Of a DNA stretch of 64,000 nucleotides, positions 35,195 to 47,700 are shown piece by piece. The stretch's first letter is position 1. Each line of letters opens with the position of its first letter. The position numbers and the translations under genes were made by a program. Source of the stretch: Arenicola marina. Taxonomy: Eukaryota; Annelida; Polychaeta; Arenicolidae. The stretch covers positions 8,437,059 to 8,501,058 of the forward strand of contig OZ025253.1 in assembly GCA_964019135.1 (NCBI GenBank), read 5' to 3'. Under the pieces are notes generated by a model that worked only from the letters and a program-made list of their open reading frames with translations, was not told where the DNA came from and did not search any database.

Positions 35195-38100
35195 GAAACA
35201 CTGTAGCTGTACACCGTAGAGCTACAGTGTACCGTGCCAGCTTTACGGTGTACCGTGCCAGCTGTACGGTGTACCGTGCCAGCTGTACGGTGTACCGCCC
35301 TAGCTGTACGATGTACCGTGTCAGCTGTATGGTGTACCGCCCCAACTGTATGGTGTACCGTGCCTGCTGTACAGTGTACCGCCCCAGCTGTAGGTGCACC
35401 ACACCAGCTGTACGGTATACCACACCAGCTGTACGGTGTACCGCCCCAGCTGTACGGTGTACCGCCCCAGCTGTACGGTGCACCACACCAGCTGTACGGT
35501 GTACCGCCCCAGCTGTACGGTGCACCACACCAGCTGTACGGTGCACCACACCAGCTGTACGGTGCACCACACCAGCTGTACGGTGTACCGCCCCAGCTGT
35601 ACGGTGTACCGTGCCTGCTGTACAGTGTACCGCCCCAGCTGTACGGTGCACCACACCAGCTGTACGGTGTGCCGCGCCAGCTGTACGGTGTACCGTGCCA
35701 GCTGTACGGTGTACCGTGCCAGCTGTACGATGTACCGCCCTAGCTGTACGATGTACCGCGCCAGCTGCACGGTGTACCGCGCCAGCTGTACGGTGTACCG
35801 CGCCAGCTGTACGGTGTACAGTGCCAGCTGTACGGTTTACCGCGCCAGCTGTACGATGTACCGTGCCAGCTGTACGGTGTACCGTGCCAGCTGTACGGTG
35901 TACCACGCCAGCTGTACGGTGTACCGTGCCAGCTGTACGGTGTACCGCGCCAGTTGTACGGTGTACAGTGCCAGCTGTACGGTGTACCGTGCCAGGTGTA
36001 CGGTGTACCGCGCCAGCTGTACGGTGTACCGTGCCAGCTGTACGGTGCACCACACCAGCTGTACGGTGTACCACGCCAGCTGTACGGTGTACCACGCCAG
36101 CTGTACGGTGTACCGTGCCAGCTGTACGGTGTACCGCGCCAGCTGTACGGTGTACAGTGCCAGCTGTACGGTGTACAGTGCCAGCTGTACGGTGTACCGC
36201 GCCAGCTGTACGGTGTACAGTGCCAGCTGTACGGTGTACCGCGCCAGCTGTACGGTGTACCGCCCCAGCTGTACGGTGTGCCGCCCCAGCTGTACGGTGT
36301 AGCGTGCCAGCTGTACGGTGTACCGTGCCAGCTGTAGGGTGTACCGCGCCAGCTGTACGGTGTACAGTGCCAGCTGTACGGTGTACAGTGCCAGCTGAAC
36401 GGTGTACCGCGCCAGCTGTACGGTGTACAGTGCCAGCTGTACGGTTTGCCACCCCAGCTGTACGGTGTACCGTGCCAGCTGTACGGTGTACCGTGCCAGC
36501 TGTATGGTGTACCGTGCCAGCTGCACGGTGTACCACGCCAGCTGTACGGTGCACCACACCAGCTGTACGGTGTACCGCGCCAGCTGTAGGGTGTACCGTG
36601 CCAGCTGTACGGTGTACAGTGCCAGCTGTACGGTGTACCGCGCCAGCTGTACGGTGTACAGTGCCAGCTGTACGGTGTACCGCCCCAGCTGTACGGTGTA
36701 CCGCGCCAGCTGTACGGTGTACCGCGCCAGCTGTACGGTGTACCGTGCCAGCTGTACGGTGCACCACACCAGCTGTACGGTGTACAGTGCCAGCTGTGCG
36801 GTGTACCGTGCCAGCTGTACGGTGTACCGTGCCAGCTGTACGGTGTACCGTGCCAGCTGTACGGTGTACCGCGCCAGCTGTACGGTGTACCGTGCCAGCT
36901 GTACGGTGTACCGTGCCAGCTGTACGGTGTACCGTGCCAGCTGTACGGTGTACCGCGCCAGCTGTACGGTGTACCGTGCCAGCTGTACGGTGTACCGTGC
37001 CAGCTGTAGGGTGTACCGTGCCAGCTGTACGGTGTACAGTGCCAGCTGTACGGTGTACCGCGCCAGCTGTACGATGTACAGTGCCAGCTGTACGGTGTAC
37101 CGCGCCAGCTGTACGGTGTACAGTGCCAGCTGTACGGTGTACCGCCCCAGCTGTACGGTGTACCGCGCCAGCTGTACGGTGTACCGCGCCAGCTGTACGG
37201 TGTACCGTGCCAGCTGTACGGTGCACCACACCGGCTGTACGGTGTACAGTGCCAGCTGTACGGTGTACCGTGCCAGCTGTACGGTGTACCGTGCCAGCTG
37301 TACGATGTACCGCCCTAGCTGTACGATGTACCGCGCCAGCTGCACGGTGTACCGCGCCAGCTGTACGGTGTACCGCGCCAGCTGTACGGTGTACAGTGCC
37401 AGCTGTACGGTTTACCGCGCCAGCTGTACGATGTACCGTGCCAGCTGTACGGTGTACCGTGCCAGCTGTACGGTGTACCACGCCAGCTGTACGGTGTACC
37501 GTGCCAGCTGTACGGTGTACCGCGCCAGTTGTACGGTGTACAGTGCCAGCTGTACGGTGTACCGTGCCAGCTGTACGGTGTACCGCGCCAGCTGTACGGT
37601 GTACAGTGCCAGCTGTACGGTTTGCCACCCCAGCTGTACGGTGTACCACGCCAGCTGTACGGTGTACCGTGCCAGCTGTACGGTGTACCGCGCCAGCTGT
37701 ACGGTAAACAGTGCCAGCTGTACGGTGTACCGTGCCAGCTATACGGTGTACCGTGCCAGCTGTACGGTGCACCACACCAGCTGTACGGTGTACCACGCCA
37801 GCTGTACGGTGTACCACGCCAGCTGTACGGTGTACCGCGCCAGCTGTACGGTGTACCGCGCCAGCTGTACGGTGTACAGTGCCAGCTGTACGGTGTACAG
37901 TGCCAGCTGTACGGTGTACCGCGCCAGCTGTACGGTGTACAGTGCCAGCTGTACGGTGTACCGCGCCAGCTGTACGGTGTACCGCCCCAGCTGTACGGTG
38001 TGCCGCCCCAGCTGTACGGTGTAGCGTGCCAGCTGTACGGTGTACCGTGCCAGCTGTACGGTGTACCGTGCCAGCTGTACGGTGTACCGCGCCAGCTGTA

Positions 38101-38482
38101 CGGTGTACCGTGCCAGCTGTACGGTGTACCGTGCCAGCTGTACGGTGTACAGTGCCAGCTGTACGGTGTACAGTGCCAGCTGTACGGTGTACCGCGCCAG
38201 CTGTACGGTGTACAGTGCCAGCTGTACGGTGTACAGTGCCAGCTGTACGGTGTACCGCCCCAGCTGTACGGTGTACCGCGCCAGCTGTACGGTGTACCGC
38301 GCCAGCTGTACGGTGTACCGTGCCAGCTGTACGGTGCACCACACCAGCTGTACGGTGTACAGTGCCAGCTGTACGGTGTACCGCGCCAGCTGTACGGTGT
38401 ACCGTGCCAGCTGTACGATGTACCGTGCCAGCTGTACGGTGTGCCGCGCCAGCTGCACGGTGTACCGCCCCAGCTGTACGGT
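35195..38482. repeat. 3.3-kb minisatellite, 21-bp unit, about 156 copies
   Basis: The unit is GCCAGCTGTACGGTGTACCGT with variants at a few positions (CCGCGCC, CCGCCCC, CAGTGCC, CCACACC). It holds the palindrome CAGCTG and a small hairpin ACGGT-GT-ACCGT. The period is a multiple of three and stops are rare, so very long frames exist on both strands; these are not genes. A block starting at 35761 recurs at 37336, 1575 bp (75 units) later, a higher-order duplication. Confidence 0.96.
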
Positions 38483-38540
38483 TCGGTATGGTGTGAAGAA
38501 GTGACATTTTTTTGCGTACTACGTCATCGATATTAGGGAA

Positions 38541-38584
38541 TCGCTGTCGCTGTCGCTGTCGCTGTCGCTGTAGCTGTCGCTGTC

Positions 38585-38630
<46 letters not shown>

Positions 38631-38771
38631 TAGCTGTCGCTGTCGCTGTCGCTGTCGCTGTAGCTGTCGCTCTCCCTGTCGCTGTCGCTGTCGCTGTCGC
38701 TGTAGCTGTCGCTGTCCCTGTCGCTGTCGCTGTCGCTGTCGCTGTAGCTGTCGCTGTCGCTGTCGCTGTAG

Positions 38772-38810
<39 letters not shown>

Positions 38811-38813
38811 TAG

Positions 38814-38868
<55 letters not shown>
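38541..38868. repeat. Hexamer array (TCGCTG)n with TAGCTG and TCCCTG interruptions
   Basis: About 54 units of 6 bp. Interruptions recur at similar spacing (for example TAGCTGTCGCTGTCCCTG). Encodes a Ser-Asp repeat on the minus strand only by period. Confidence 0.97.
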
Positions 38869-38934
38869 GTTTAACACTGACAAAGTCAGATAAAATGTGT
38901 AACAAAGTTATCTCAGATTAAAACGGAATCCCCC

Positions 38935-39175
38935 AGGACGCAAAGTTAATTATGGAAGACCTCAACGCACGGATAAGTCAGAACTGTGGTATCATAGATG
39001 ACGAAGTAAAACATAAGTTTGATAGGGAGTAGTAGAATTCAGGCCGCGGATGATAACAGCCAGAATAATCTTGGGAAGTCACTGATTAATATGGATGTAA
39101 CATTAGGCATTTATGCCGCAGATGGTAACTGTGACAAAGATCGCTCAGATCGATATTTACAACATGTGAGTTTTT
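38935..39175 (+). pseudogene. Decayed non-LTR endonuclease fragment
   Basis: Two frames read in series: MEDLNARISQNCGIIDDEV (resembling the GDLNARIG...II motif) then, after stops, DDNSQNNLGKSLINM and LGIYAADGNC (resembling N.FGKSLI..C..LGI...NG). Order and spacing fit the endonuclease of a LINE, strongly degraded. Nothing recognisable follows. Confidence 0.45.
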
Positions 39176-39199
39176 GTTTTATGAAGTCTCCTGTTTGGA

Positions 39200-42100
39200 A
39201 GTTCTGACTATGCATAATATTGATCCTATAGTTATCACTTGTCACTGCAGGTAGGACTAAGGATGTTGGACAATGAAAACTTTCATTGAGAAGGGAGAGA
39301 GACAAATGGAAACGTAGTGATATTAAAGCTACATATGGAATGCGAATAACGAAGACCGATATTTCCGAGTCTTGAACACAGTGGCACAAATTACAATCGC
39401 TCCATGTACTATGTGAAACCGGGATGGCGCAAATAGGAGTAAGAACACGAACAAAACATCGGGCTAGTCCCACCACCCAGCAACCTGGGTAGTGGGATAA
39501 GGATTGCGTGCCAAGACGATGCCTTATATAAGTTTCTGAAATTAGTCCTGAAGTCTGGAAGGCTAAAATAATGCTAGACTGGATTTTAGGAACTTGCAAA
39601 GTGAAGAACTTGTCAATTGAAGTGTTGTTATAAACAGATATCCCAGGAAATGAGATACGCAGCGTTCGAAGCCAACTGTCAACCTAGAGAACGAAGAATG
39701 GCAAGTGGCTTTATACATGTTATACTCTGTATATGCTGTATACACACATGCTGTATTTAACACACCGCTCCAACGCTCCTTCAAGGATCCATTATGTTAA
39801 AGTGTTTGTGCCACGATTTTGTCTTGGTCAGAGTTATTTTGGTTTAGGGAAGATAAACAAATAATATTTTATTTTAATGGGAATTTACAATTTTTATTCC
39901 ACGATATCACCATAAACGCGTTTGTCTAAGTAGCAACAGTGAGATCCAGCGGGTTTATTTCTGGGAGCATCGCATCTGAGCATTATTTAAAAACTCCCCC
40001 AGTGATGTCACAAGTTTGACAGGTGAGCTTCGATGTAGTGCGTAAACATATGTGGTCGAGGGGGTGTATTGTTTTTTATGGTTGAGTGTGCTTCGAGCGT
40101 TCAAGCCAATGAGCAGACAGAAGCTGAGTCTCAATATAAAAGCACATGCCTTTGTATTCCCCTTTGACGTTACTTTCCTCGCTCGCAGAAGTTAAATTGA
40201 TAGGTGCGAAAACAAATGGTAAAGGTATGCCCTGCTACTATTTGGGGCGGCACAGTTCGTTTTTTTGCGTGAAAACACAGAAGATTAATATGAGCTAAAG
40301 TTGTTTTGGCGTGGCACGAACACTTTAAGGGATGTATAATTGAGGTTAATGTTATGTGAAGAGATTAATATCGTCGGCTGATCCTCACGTTGAGCGCGGG
40401 TGAGGGAGGCGGCAGTGTGTGTAAAGGTTGGGTTGTCGGTAGAGAAAATTAATTCTGGGACGGCTTTAGACTACATGTACAAAGAAGCTTGGCGTAAGCA
40501 GATATCTTTGAAAGAAATCACTCGATATTTTCTTTTACTTTACCGCCATGTCAAGTGCAGTTTAACGAAATATGCAATTTTATTTTTGTGTCCTCGTGCT
40601 TTTTTAATTTGATCTTTATTTGCAAAAATGAAAAAAATATAACGTGTATATATATATATCGAGTGCTGTCAATCGTAAAGGAATCGTCACATGCGCGACC
40701 GAACTTTGCTGCGGAACGCGGGCCATATTATTGCAGCAAAAGGGATATACATGTATTAAAAGTATCTTCGACAATTGGGACAGAAAAAAGGGAAAGAAAT
40801 GGCGGACGGGTCGGATTATAGAGGTCGTCGTAGAATTGTTGGGTTCCTCGCTATAATTTATACCGACCCTATTCGAATTTGATTGACGTGTGACTTATAT
40901 TCCCTAGAGAAAAGTGGGGTCCATAGGCCAGCTCCCCATTAACACATCGTGGGTCCAAAGAAGATAATGTCGCTGTAGCCGATTTAATATGAAACCTCAC
41001 GGCAAGAAACGGAAGACCGATCGCTCGAATATCAGTCGGAACGTATAGGTCGAATTTTCGTATTATTCTGAAGTATGGCATCATCGTACAAAGACAAGCC
41101 CTACAACATGTACAGTGGGTGTCAACTACGTTAGTGGTCTGATGGTTGGTTGCTAGTCAATGGGAGATGGGAGGGAGGAGGGAGTGAGAGTGGAGCCATG
41201 CCCCCTGGGGTAACCACGGTAGTGGTTTGAGTTCTCTATGATATCCGCATTTGCAGTAATTCATCATCGGGAAAAGGTTTGTCAGTTTGGTGCCTAATTT
41301 TGCAAAACGTTCACCGCATTGTTTGCCATCCTTGCCATACGGGTTCCTGTGACCCCAACGGACCTGCCATAGTAATGACTGTGGCATGCCGGGAAGACTC
41401 CTACCGATATATAATGTCGTACACCGGTTGTTGTCTCTATGAATTTGTCAGACGCGGGAGCGGTTTGGACCCACTCTCTGCCTACGACTCACTCCGCTAG
41501 CGCTCCATTATATCTCTGTTGTTGCCTACTTCCTCAATGCATTTGCACATTCGTTCGCCAGGGCGGCGCCACGCAAATTGATAGGACAAATGCGCCGCGC
41601 ATTTCTTGAAATTAGTGGCCGGGACCCAGCCGAAGCCTAATAACACACGGTATCAGGTGACGAAAAAGAAGTTTGGTCACAATTATAACTTATAACTCGA
41701 AACGGTACAATATGTATGTTGCTGTATTAAATACGCAGAGCTCGTCAGTTTTATGTTTATTTCTTGAAAATTATAATTTTGCAGGAAATTACAGCTGATT
41801 TGACCTTTTTCAAGAATCTTCAAATTTGCCCCCGGCCGACAGCAACGGAAAAAGCGGAGCTTGCGTAGCGCCACCTAGCGAATGGGAGCTTGGTTTGGAC
41901 CCTCTCCGGGCCCTCACGAAAGCTTCACGTGCAGTCGATCATAACGTGGTCCCTATAAATGCAACATTAGATAACTGGTTGCCAGCCAGCGAGAGGCACA
42001 GTGATACCCCGATTAGGGCAACGGCTAAATGTAAGGGTTGCTTATCATGGACAGGTGGGAATGAGGGGGATGACACGTTTAAATCTAGACGCATTAAACA

Positions 42101-43960
42101 AGATTTGATATCCGATTTGACAATTCGATATTTTTTTTAATTCGGACCAGGGATAAACTAGCTTCATGAACAACAAGTTACTTGACATCTACGCATGATG
42201 AGGTTCTTATATTATTAGACCAAGAGATTATTGGTACAGGTAAAGATGACAAAGTCTGTATTCGTGTTCTCTGCGTTAAGCGTTGGTATTTTCTGAGGAT
42301 CTGTATAGTCCATTAGTCCAACATTTGTTCAAATTGGTGTAAGATTGGCAATTCCGTTTTCAAAGACTAACCGTATTGTAAAGTCTGTCGCAATGTGACG
42401 GTGTTTTCCTACGACCATAAATAGAATATATATATATATATATATATGATATAGAGGTGGCGCGCTTGTTTGAGGGAAGATCAACGGTGTCTCAATGACC
42501 AAGAGTAGTAATTTGTAAATGCTGTATTATTACGGCATCGATTGTTTCACATAAAAGACGCCTCCATTTTTGGAATTAAATTATTTGCCATCTATCTAAA
42601 TATATTATCAAGCATGTTCTTTGCAAATATAACAATATGATAAACCACAGTTAGGCTACGCCAATAGCATTGGTGCAACGTGGCACATTTATCGAGCGAT
42701 TATCGGATTCAAAATACATAAGTAGTCACCCAAAAGGTAAAAATTCTGGATTAGGAAAATGCTGCAATTAAATGACATATAATTTCTTGTTCATGAACAT
42801 AACCCCAACGAGCTGGTGAGGTTAAGCAGTGGCGAATCCAGCTGGGAGGGGTGGGGGGGGGCTACTGCGTCTATAACCCTCCCCACGGCCCCTGGTCAGG
42901 CCTCCGAAGCCCCCCCCCCACCCCTCCCCACCGACAGGCTTGGCAGAAGATTTGAATTTTTGGGTTGTCATGACCGTGAGATGACTTAAGAGTGTTTAAG
43001 ACTGCCATGACTCGGCAGTTCGATGTCAATTGTTGGTTTGGTATGAGAGTGAGATGACTTAAGTGCGAGAGCGGGTGACGCCTGGCGGATTTTTTCAGAA
43101 CTAGATTCATTTTTTTAAAATTTTTTTAGGACTAAATGGCAACCAATATCAATCTATGTCACATCAAATATTTCCTCCACCACATTTGCATGTATTTGAT
43201 GTATTACAAGCAAATACCAAGATATTTAGTGATTGCATATATGCGCCGAAAGGCACAATTGTGACAATTCGTCATGTTTGGCCTATTTTATAGCCTATTT
43301 TGGTTACAAAAGAGCTTTAGAACAAAAGTTAGTTCAGTAACATATCGTTTTTTGTTATTTTTGTATTCACCATGACGCTAGGCTTCAGCAGGCAGTTTTT
43401 TGGGGAGGTCTGTCGACCAGTTTTTATAGGGGATTTCAAAACATTGAGAAAAAAACACATTTATAGGATTTTCCCATTGACCGCCATGTTAAAGCCAATT
43501 TGACAAAAATGCCCCAAACTTTTTTTTTAATGAAGTGTCATATATTTTTTTTTACATTTTCAGGTAGATCCATACATGATACTTATCTAGAGAACAAATT
43601 AAAGTATAAGAGTACCATGACTCGGCAGTTCGATATGAATACTTGGTTTGGTGTGAGCGTGGGAGATTTGGCAGACGATTTGATTTTTTGGTTTGTCATG
43701 ATCGTGAGAACGCTTGGGAGACAGTGGGAATACTTGGGTTGTCATACCCAAAGGGAGCCAATCGAAATACACTGCATATTATACAAAGCTACTCTAGGTC
43801 AACATTCAGTATACGATTTTGTTGTATAATGCATTGATAACAATAAGTCATGTGTCATACTGTTATTGTTTATTCTTATAATTTGTAATTATAATTTGTC
43901 ATAATAATTACCATAATGTTTTATCATAATTACCGTGATCATTTGTCATTATAATTTGTG
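39200..43960. other. Spacer sequence without recognised genes
   Basis: Contains a (TA)n microsatellite at 42428-42449, a G/C-run pair near 42847-42925, and a repeated motif around CCATGACTCGGCAGTTCGAT (43005 and 43614) with GATTTG...GGTTTGTCATGA companions (42955 and 43677). Short frames (for example 41826-42140 plus and 41157-41387 minus) show no family motif. Confidence 0.5.
42428..42449. repeat. (TA)n microsatellite
   Basis: About 11 TA units, followed by GATATAGAGG. Confidence 0.95.
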
Positions 43961-44039
43961 ATTATATGATTTAGTACAATTTGTTATTATAAATATCATT
44001 ATAAATATTCATTATCATTACCATTATTATCATTACTTT

Positions 44040-44207
44040 GTTAGCATCAAAAACTGTTGGATCGACCACAGTATTCGTGAAATGTAAGATATCCTCTCCC
44101 ACCCCGTAAAGTCCGCCCTGCTGAGACAAAATGCACGTTTTGTTCCGTGGTTCATGAACACCGCACTTGGACCCGTTATCCAGCGAACCATCACTACACC
44201 TTGGCAC
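44040..44207 (-). CDS. Unrecognised exon-like open frame upstream of SLC43 copy C
   Basis: The minus-strand frame reads PRCSDGSLDNGSKCG, then NKTCILSQQGGLYGVG and DILHFTNTVVDPTVFD. It has three Cys, an NKT glycosylation site, and a GTAATG that could be a donor after DANK. I do not recognise the family. It starts at the point where homology with the 5' flank of copy A ends (44218), so it is specific to this side. It may be an exon of a gene divergent from SLC43, or chance. Confidence 0.25.
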
Positions 44208-44760
44208 ACAGACCCCAGGTCAACAATCCATGCGGGACTATTATGGGAGTCCTGACGTCACGCAATCTGATACCAGGTGGTTTAGGCCCGCATCAACAAC
44301 TCGACGGTCACCTATAGAATATGTGATATATATTTGCTAATATCAAAGTGTCCTACACAATGATCTATGTAGGCGGCCTGGGTCTGTGGGGAATTCAGGC
44401 GTTTTAATGTTGTATGCACGGCGCTATGAGCAGCGTGAACATAGGGGCGTCGGCTCGAAGTTTTGTGCCATCTGCCTATTTCGTTCGAAGTCTGGTTCTC
44501 TCAGGCTCCGCAGGTGGATTGGTGATCCTGCCATTGTTTCAGACACATATTGGAATGAACCGGACGAATGCCTATTAACTAAGCACGCGACATAAACAAG
44601 AAGGATCTTCCGGCGTTCGGCATCAGCGAAACGATTAAAAAAACCATTAATAATTTACGAAAAAGTGAAAAGGTGAAAAAACACTCACATCATTACAGTC
44701 ACGGACAATTGATACTTCCATACACGTCCCAGGGCGTTAATCGGGATCATATCCGTCACC

Positions 44761-47700
44761 ATGCCGATGGAGGAAGTAATTGTCAAGCTGTCCAGAGGTC
44801 GTGTCTTCCTCATCATTGGCATGACCTTCGTAGAGGGCTTTCTGTTTGGCTTCCTCATCGACGGATGGCCTTCCCTCGCCTACATGTTCATTGGCGATGG
44901 CGTCTTCTCGGAGTTCTGCAGCAATGAAGGAGGAGGAGAAAGCGACTCCTCGGCCATGGCGCGCGTCTTTAGAGGACTGACACCCGGCCATCTTGACTTC
45001 GGCGGCAACGCGTCAATGACTGCCGGCCAGTCGAGCGGTCAGGGTTCGTATACCACGTGCGCCGAGCAGCAAGGACTCCTCAACCTCGTCCTCATCGTGG
45101 CCAACGTCGCTGGCGAGGGCGGCAGCTTCCTCTGCGGCTACATCTTCGACAGAATGGGGCTCCGCACCGCGCGTCTGATACAGTTGTGAGTATTGAGCAT
45201 TACGCGTCGGATACAGTTGTGAGTATTGAGCACCACGCGTCTGATACAGTTGTGAGTATTGAGCATTACGCGTCGGATACAGTTGTGAGGATTGAGCACC
45301 ACGCGTCTGATACAGTTGTGAGTATTGAGCATTACGCGTCGGATACAGTCGTGAGTATTGAGCACCACGTGTCTGATACAGTTGTGAGTATTGAGCATTA
45401 CGCGTCTGATACAGTTGTGAGTATTGAGCATTACGCGTCTGATACAATTGTGAGTATTGAGCATTACGCGTCTGATACAGTTGTGAGTATTGAGCACCAC
45501 GCGTCTGATACAGTTGTGAGTATTGAGCATTACGCGTCTGATACAGTTGTGAGTATTAAGCATTACGCGTCTGATACAGTTGTGAGTATTGAGCATTACG
45601 CGTCTGATACAGTTGTGAGCATTGAGCATTACGCGTCTGATACAGTTGTGAGTATTAAGCATTACGCGTCTGATACAGTTGTGAGTATTGAGCATTACGC
45701 GTCTGATACAGTTGTGAGTATTAAGCATTACGCGTCTGATACAGTTGTGAATATTAAGCATGACGCGTCTAATGCAGTTGTGAGTTTTGAGCATTACGCG
45801 TCTGATACAGTTGTGAATATTGAGCACCGCCCCTCTGGTTCAGTTGTGAGTATTGAGCACCACGCGTCTGATACAGTTGTGAGTATTGAGCCCCACGCAT
45901 CTGATACAGTTGTGAGCATTGAGCACCGCGCGTCTGATACAGTTGTGAGTATTGAGCACCACGCGTCTGATACAGTTGTGAGTATTGAGCACCACGCGTC
46001 TGACGCAGTTGTGAGTATTGATCACCACGCGTCTGATACAGTTGTGAGTATTGAGCACCACGTGTCTGGTACAATTGTGAGTATTGAGCACCACACGTCT
46101 TATACATTTGTGAATGTTGACCTTACACGTGTTGCAGTTGGCTCGATTCAACATATTGCAGTGTTTGGCAATGATTCCGTGACACCTCATTGCAAGGAAT
46201 ATTGGCACAGTATATTATTTACCCTTGTCGACAGTTGTTCATTTATCTTGTACACACTATTTTACAGGTTTCATAACAACCTATATTGCGATAGACAATA
46301 TCGCGAATATTAGCTTTATTGTACTTATATAATTTGGGTTCATTAAAATGTTTCTTACATACATTTTTCTACGTTATAATAGACCTGTATCTACATTTAT
46401 TGCGTCTTTGCGGTGGTTACTAAGACCTTCTAGACTATTGATGAATTATTCATCTTTGGGGTGAGAATGCAATAATATTGGATGATTTAGATTAATCTAA
46501 CTTTTTTCTAATATTTTACATAGCTGCTTCATGTTCATGGGAGCGATGCTGATGACGTTGACAAACATAGGTAAGGCGATCGCCAAGCACAGGTTTCACT
46601 CTAGTATCCATGCTTTCTACACACTGTAGATTAGATATTGTGCGTTTACTTAAATATAGTTGATACTTCTTCTTGATGAAATATGTGATATGCGTGTCTG
46701 TTTGCAGAACTGTCACCATTGATATTCGTTGGAGCCACGTTTCTGAGCTTCTCCTCTATGTTTCTCATTATGGCCAGTACTCACGTAAGTACACTATGGT
46801 ATACACAGCTGAAGGTTCAAAGCTCAAACCAGGCGACATGTTCGGAGCGCTCCGGTATGTACAAAGTAGGCAAGGATATTAAGAGAGCAAAGCACGCCAC
46901 ACTGTAGCGCTTATGATAATCTATCGGGCGCAGATTGAAGCATGATTATATTCAAAACCTACTTTAATACATTATCGAACTTCAAAAGCCTAGTTCACAT
47001 TGTGCCAGCCTATATACCAGGACGAAACGGGGCCATCTCGTAAAATTTGTGCCCTCACAAAACAGTGATTTTTCTCATTGTTTATTGTGCCAAGAGGCTA
47101 CCAGATAATGAGGCAAGATTTATCCCATGGAGTCATGATTTTTAAAAAAGAAGAAAAGCGGTGAACAGCGTCCGTTAGCGAAGAGCCAAAATAGCTGTAT
47201 ATCGCCTAATGCCGGGTTTACACGGTATGAGCATTCCTTCAATAGTCGTCAGAACGGTCGAAGCATCGTTTGGTCAACAGTTCACACGGTCAATTGTATC
47301 AACTGATTTAATGATTATCACTACCGCCACCTAGCGAACATTCGAGTATCATTCATAACGCCATGCATACAATTCCTGACATATACTGCTGTCATAATGC
47401 AAAATGCAAACAATATCAACGTGATCATCCGAAACGCTGATTGGCTAAAATACTCCCGGAGCGGGCACTACATATAGTTAGGTATGCATATGTGCTGCCC
47501 AAATGACCCCTTTTCCCTCTGAATCCCCGAAGCAGAAATCAACAATTTCTCTCGATATGCCTATCTGAGATTTTTTTCCAAATTGCAGTTCTTGACTATA
47601 TAATCTAATTGATATCGAAAGTGTTCAAATGAGTATCCTCCAGACACTTTGTCATGAATATCAGTGTTTATTTGATATTTCGTTTAACCAAAAATTCTGT

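Noticed and set aside
35195..38482. CRISPR-like array
   Set aside because: Units are directly tandem with no unique spacers, and the genome is eukaryotic.
35143..38507. Reading frames of over 800 and 1100 codons on both strands
   Set aside because: They are produced by the 21-bp period (a multiple of three) of a minisatellite without stops; all frames are open and none has flanking gene structure.
38519..38905. Ser-Asp and Ala-Thr repeat proteins
   Set aside because: Simple hexamer repeat read in several frames; no start context or other domain.
45057..46313. 418-residue repeat protein (ASDTVVSIEH units)
   Set aside because: Frame across the 33-bp junction minisatellite in intron 1 of SLC43, in a different frame from exon 1.
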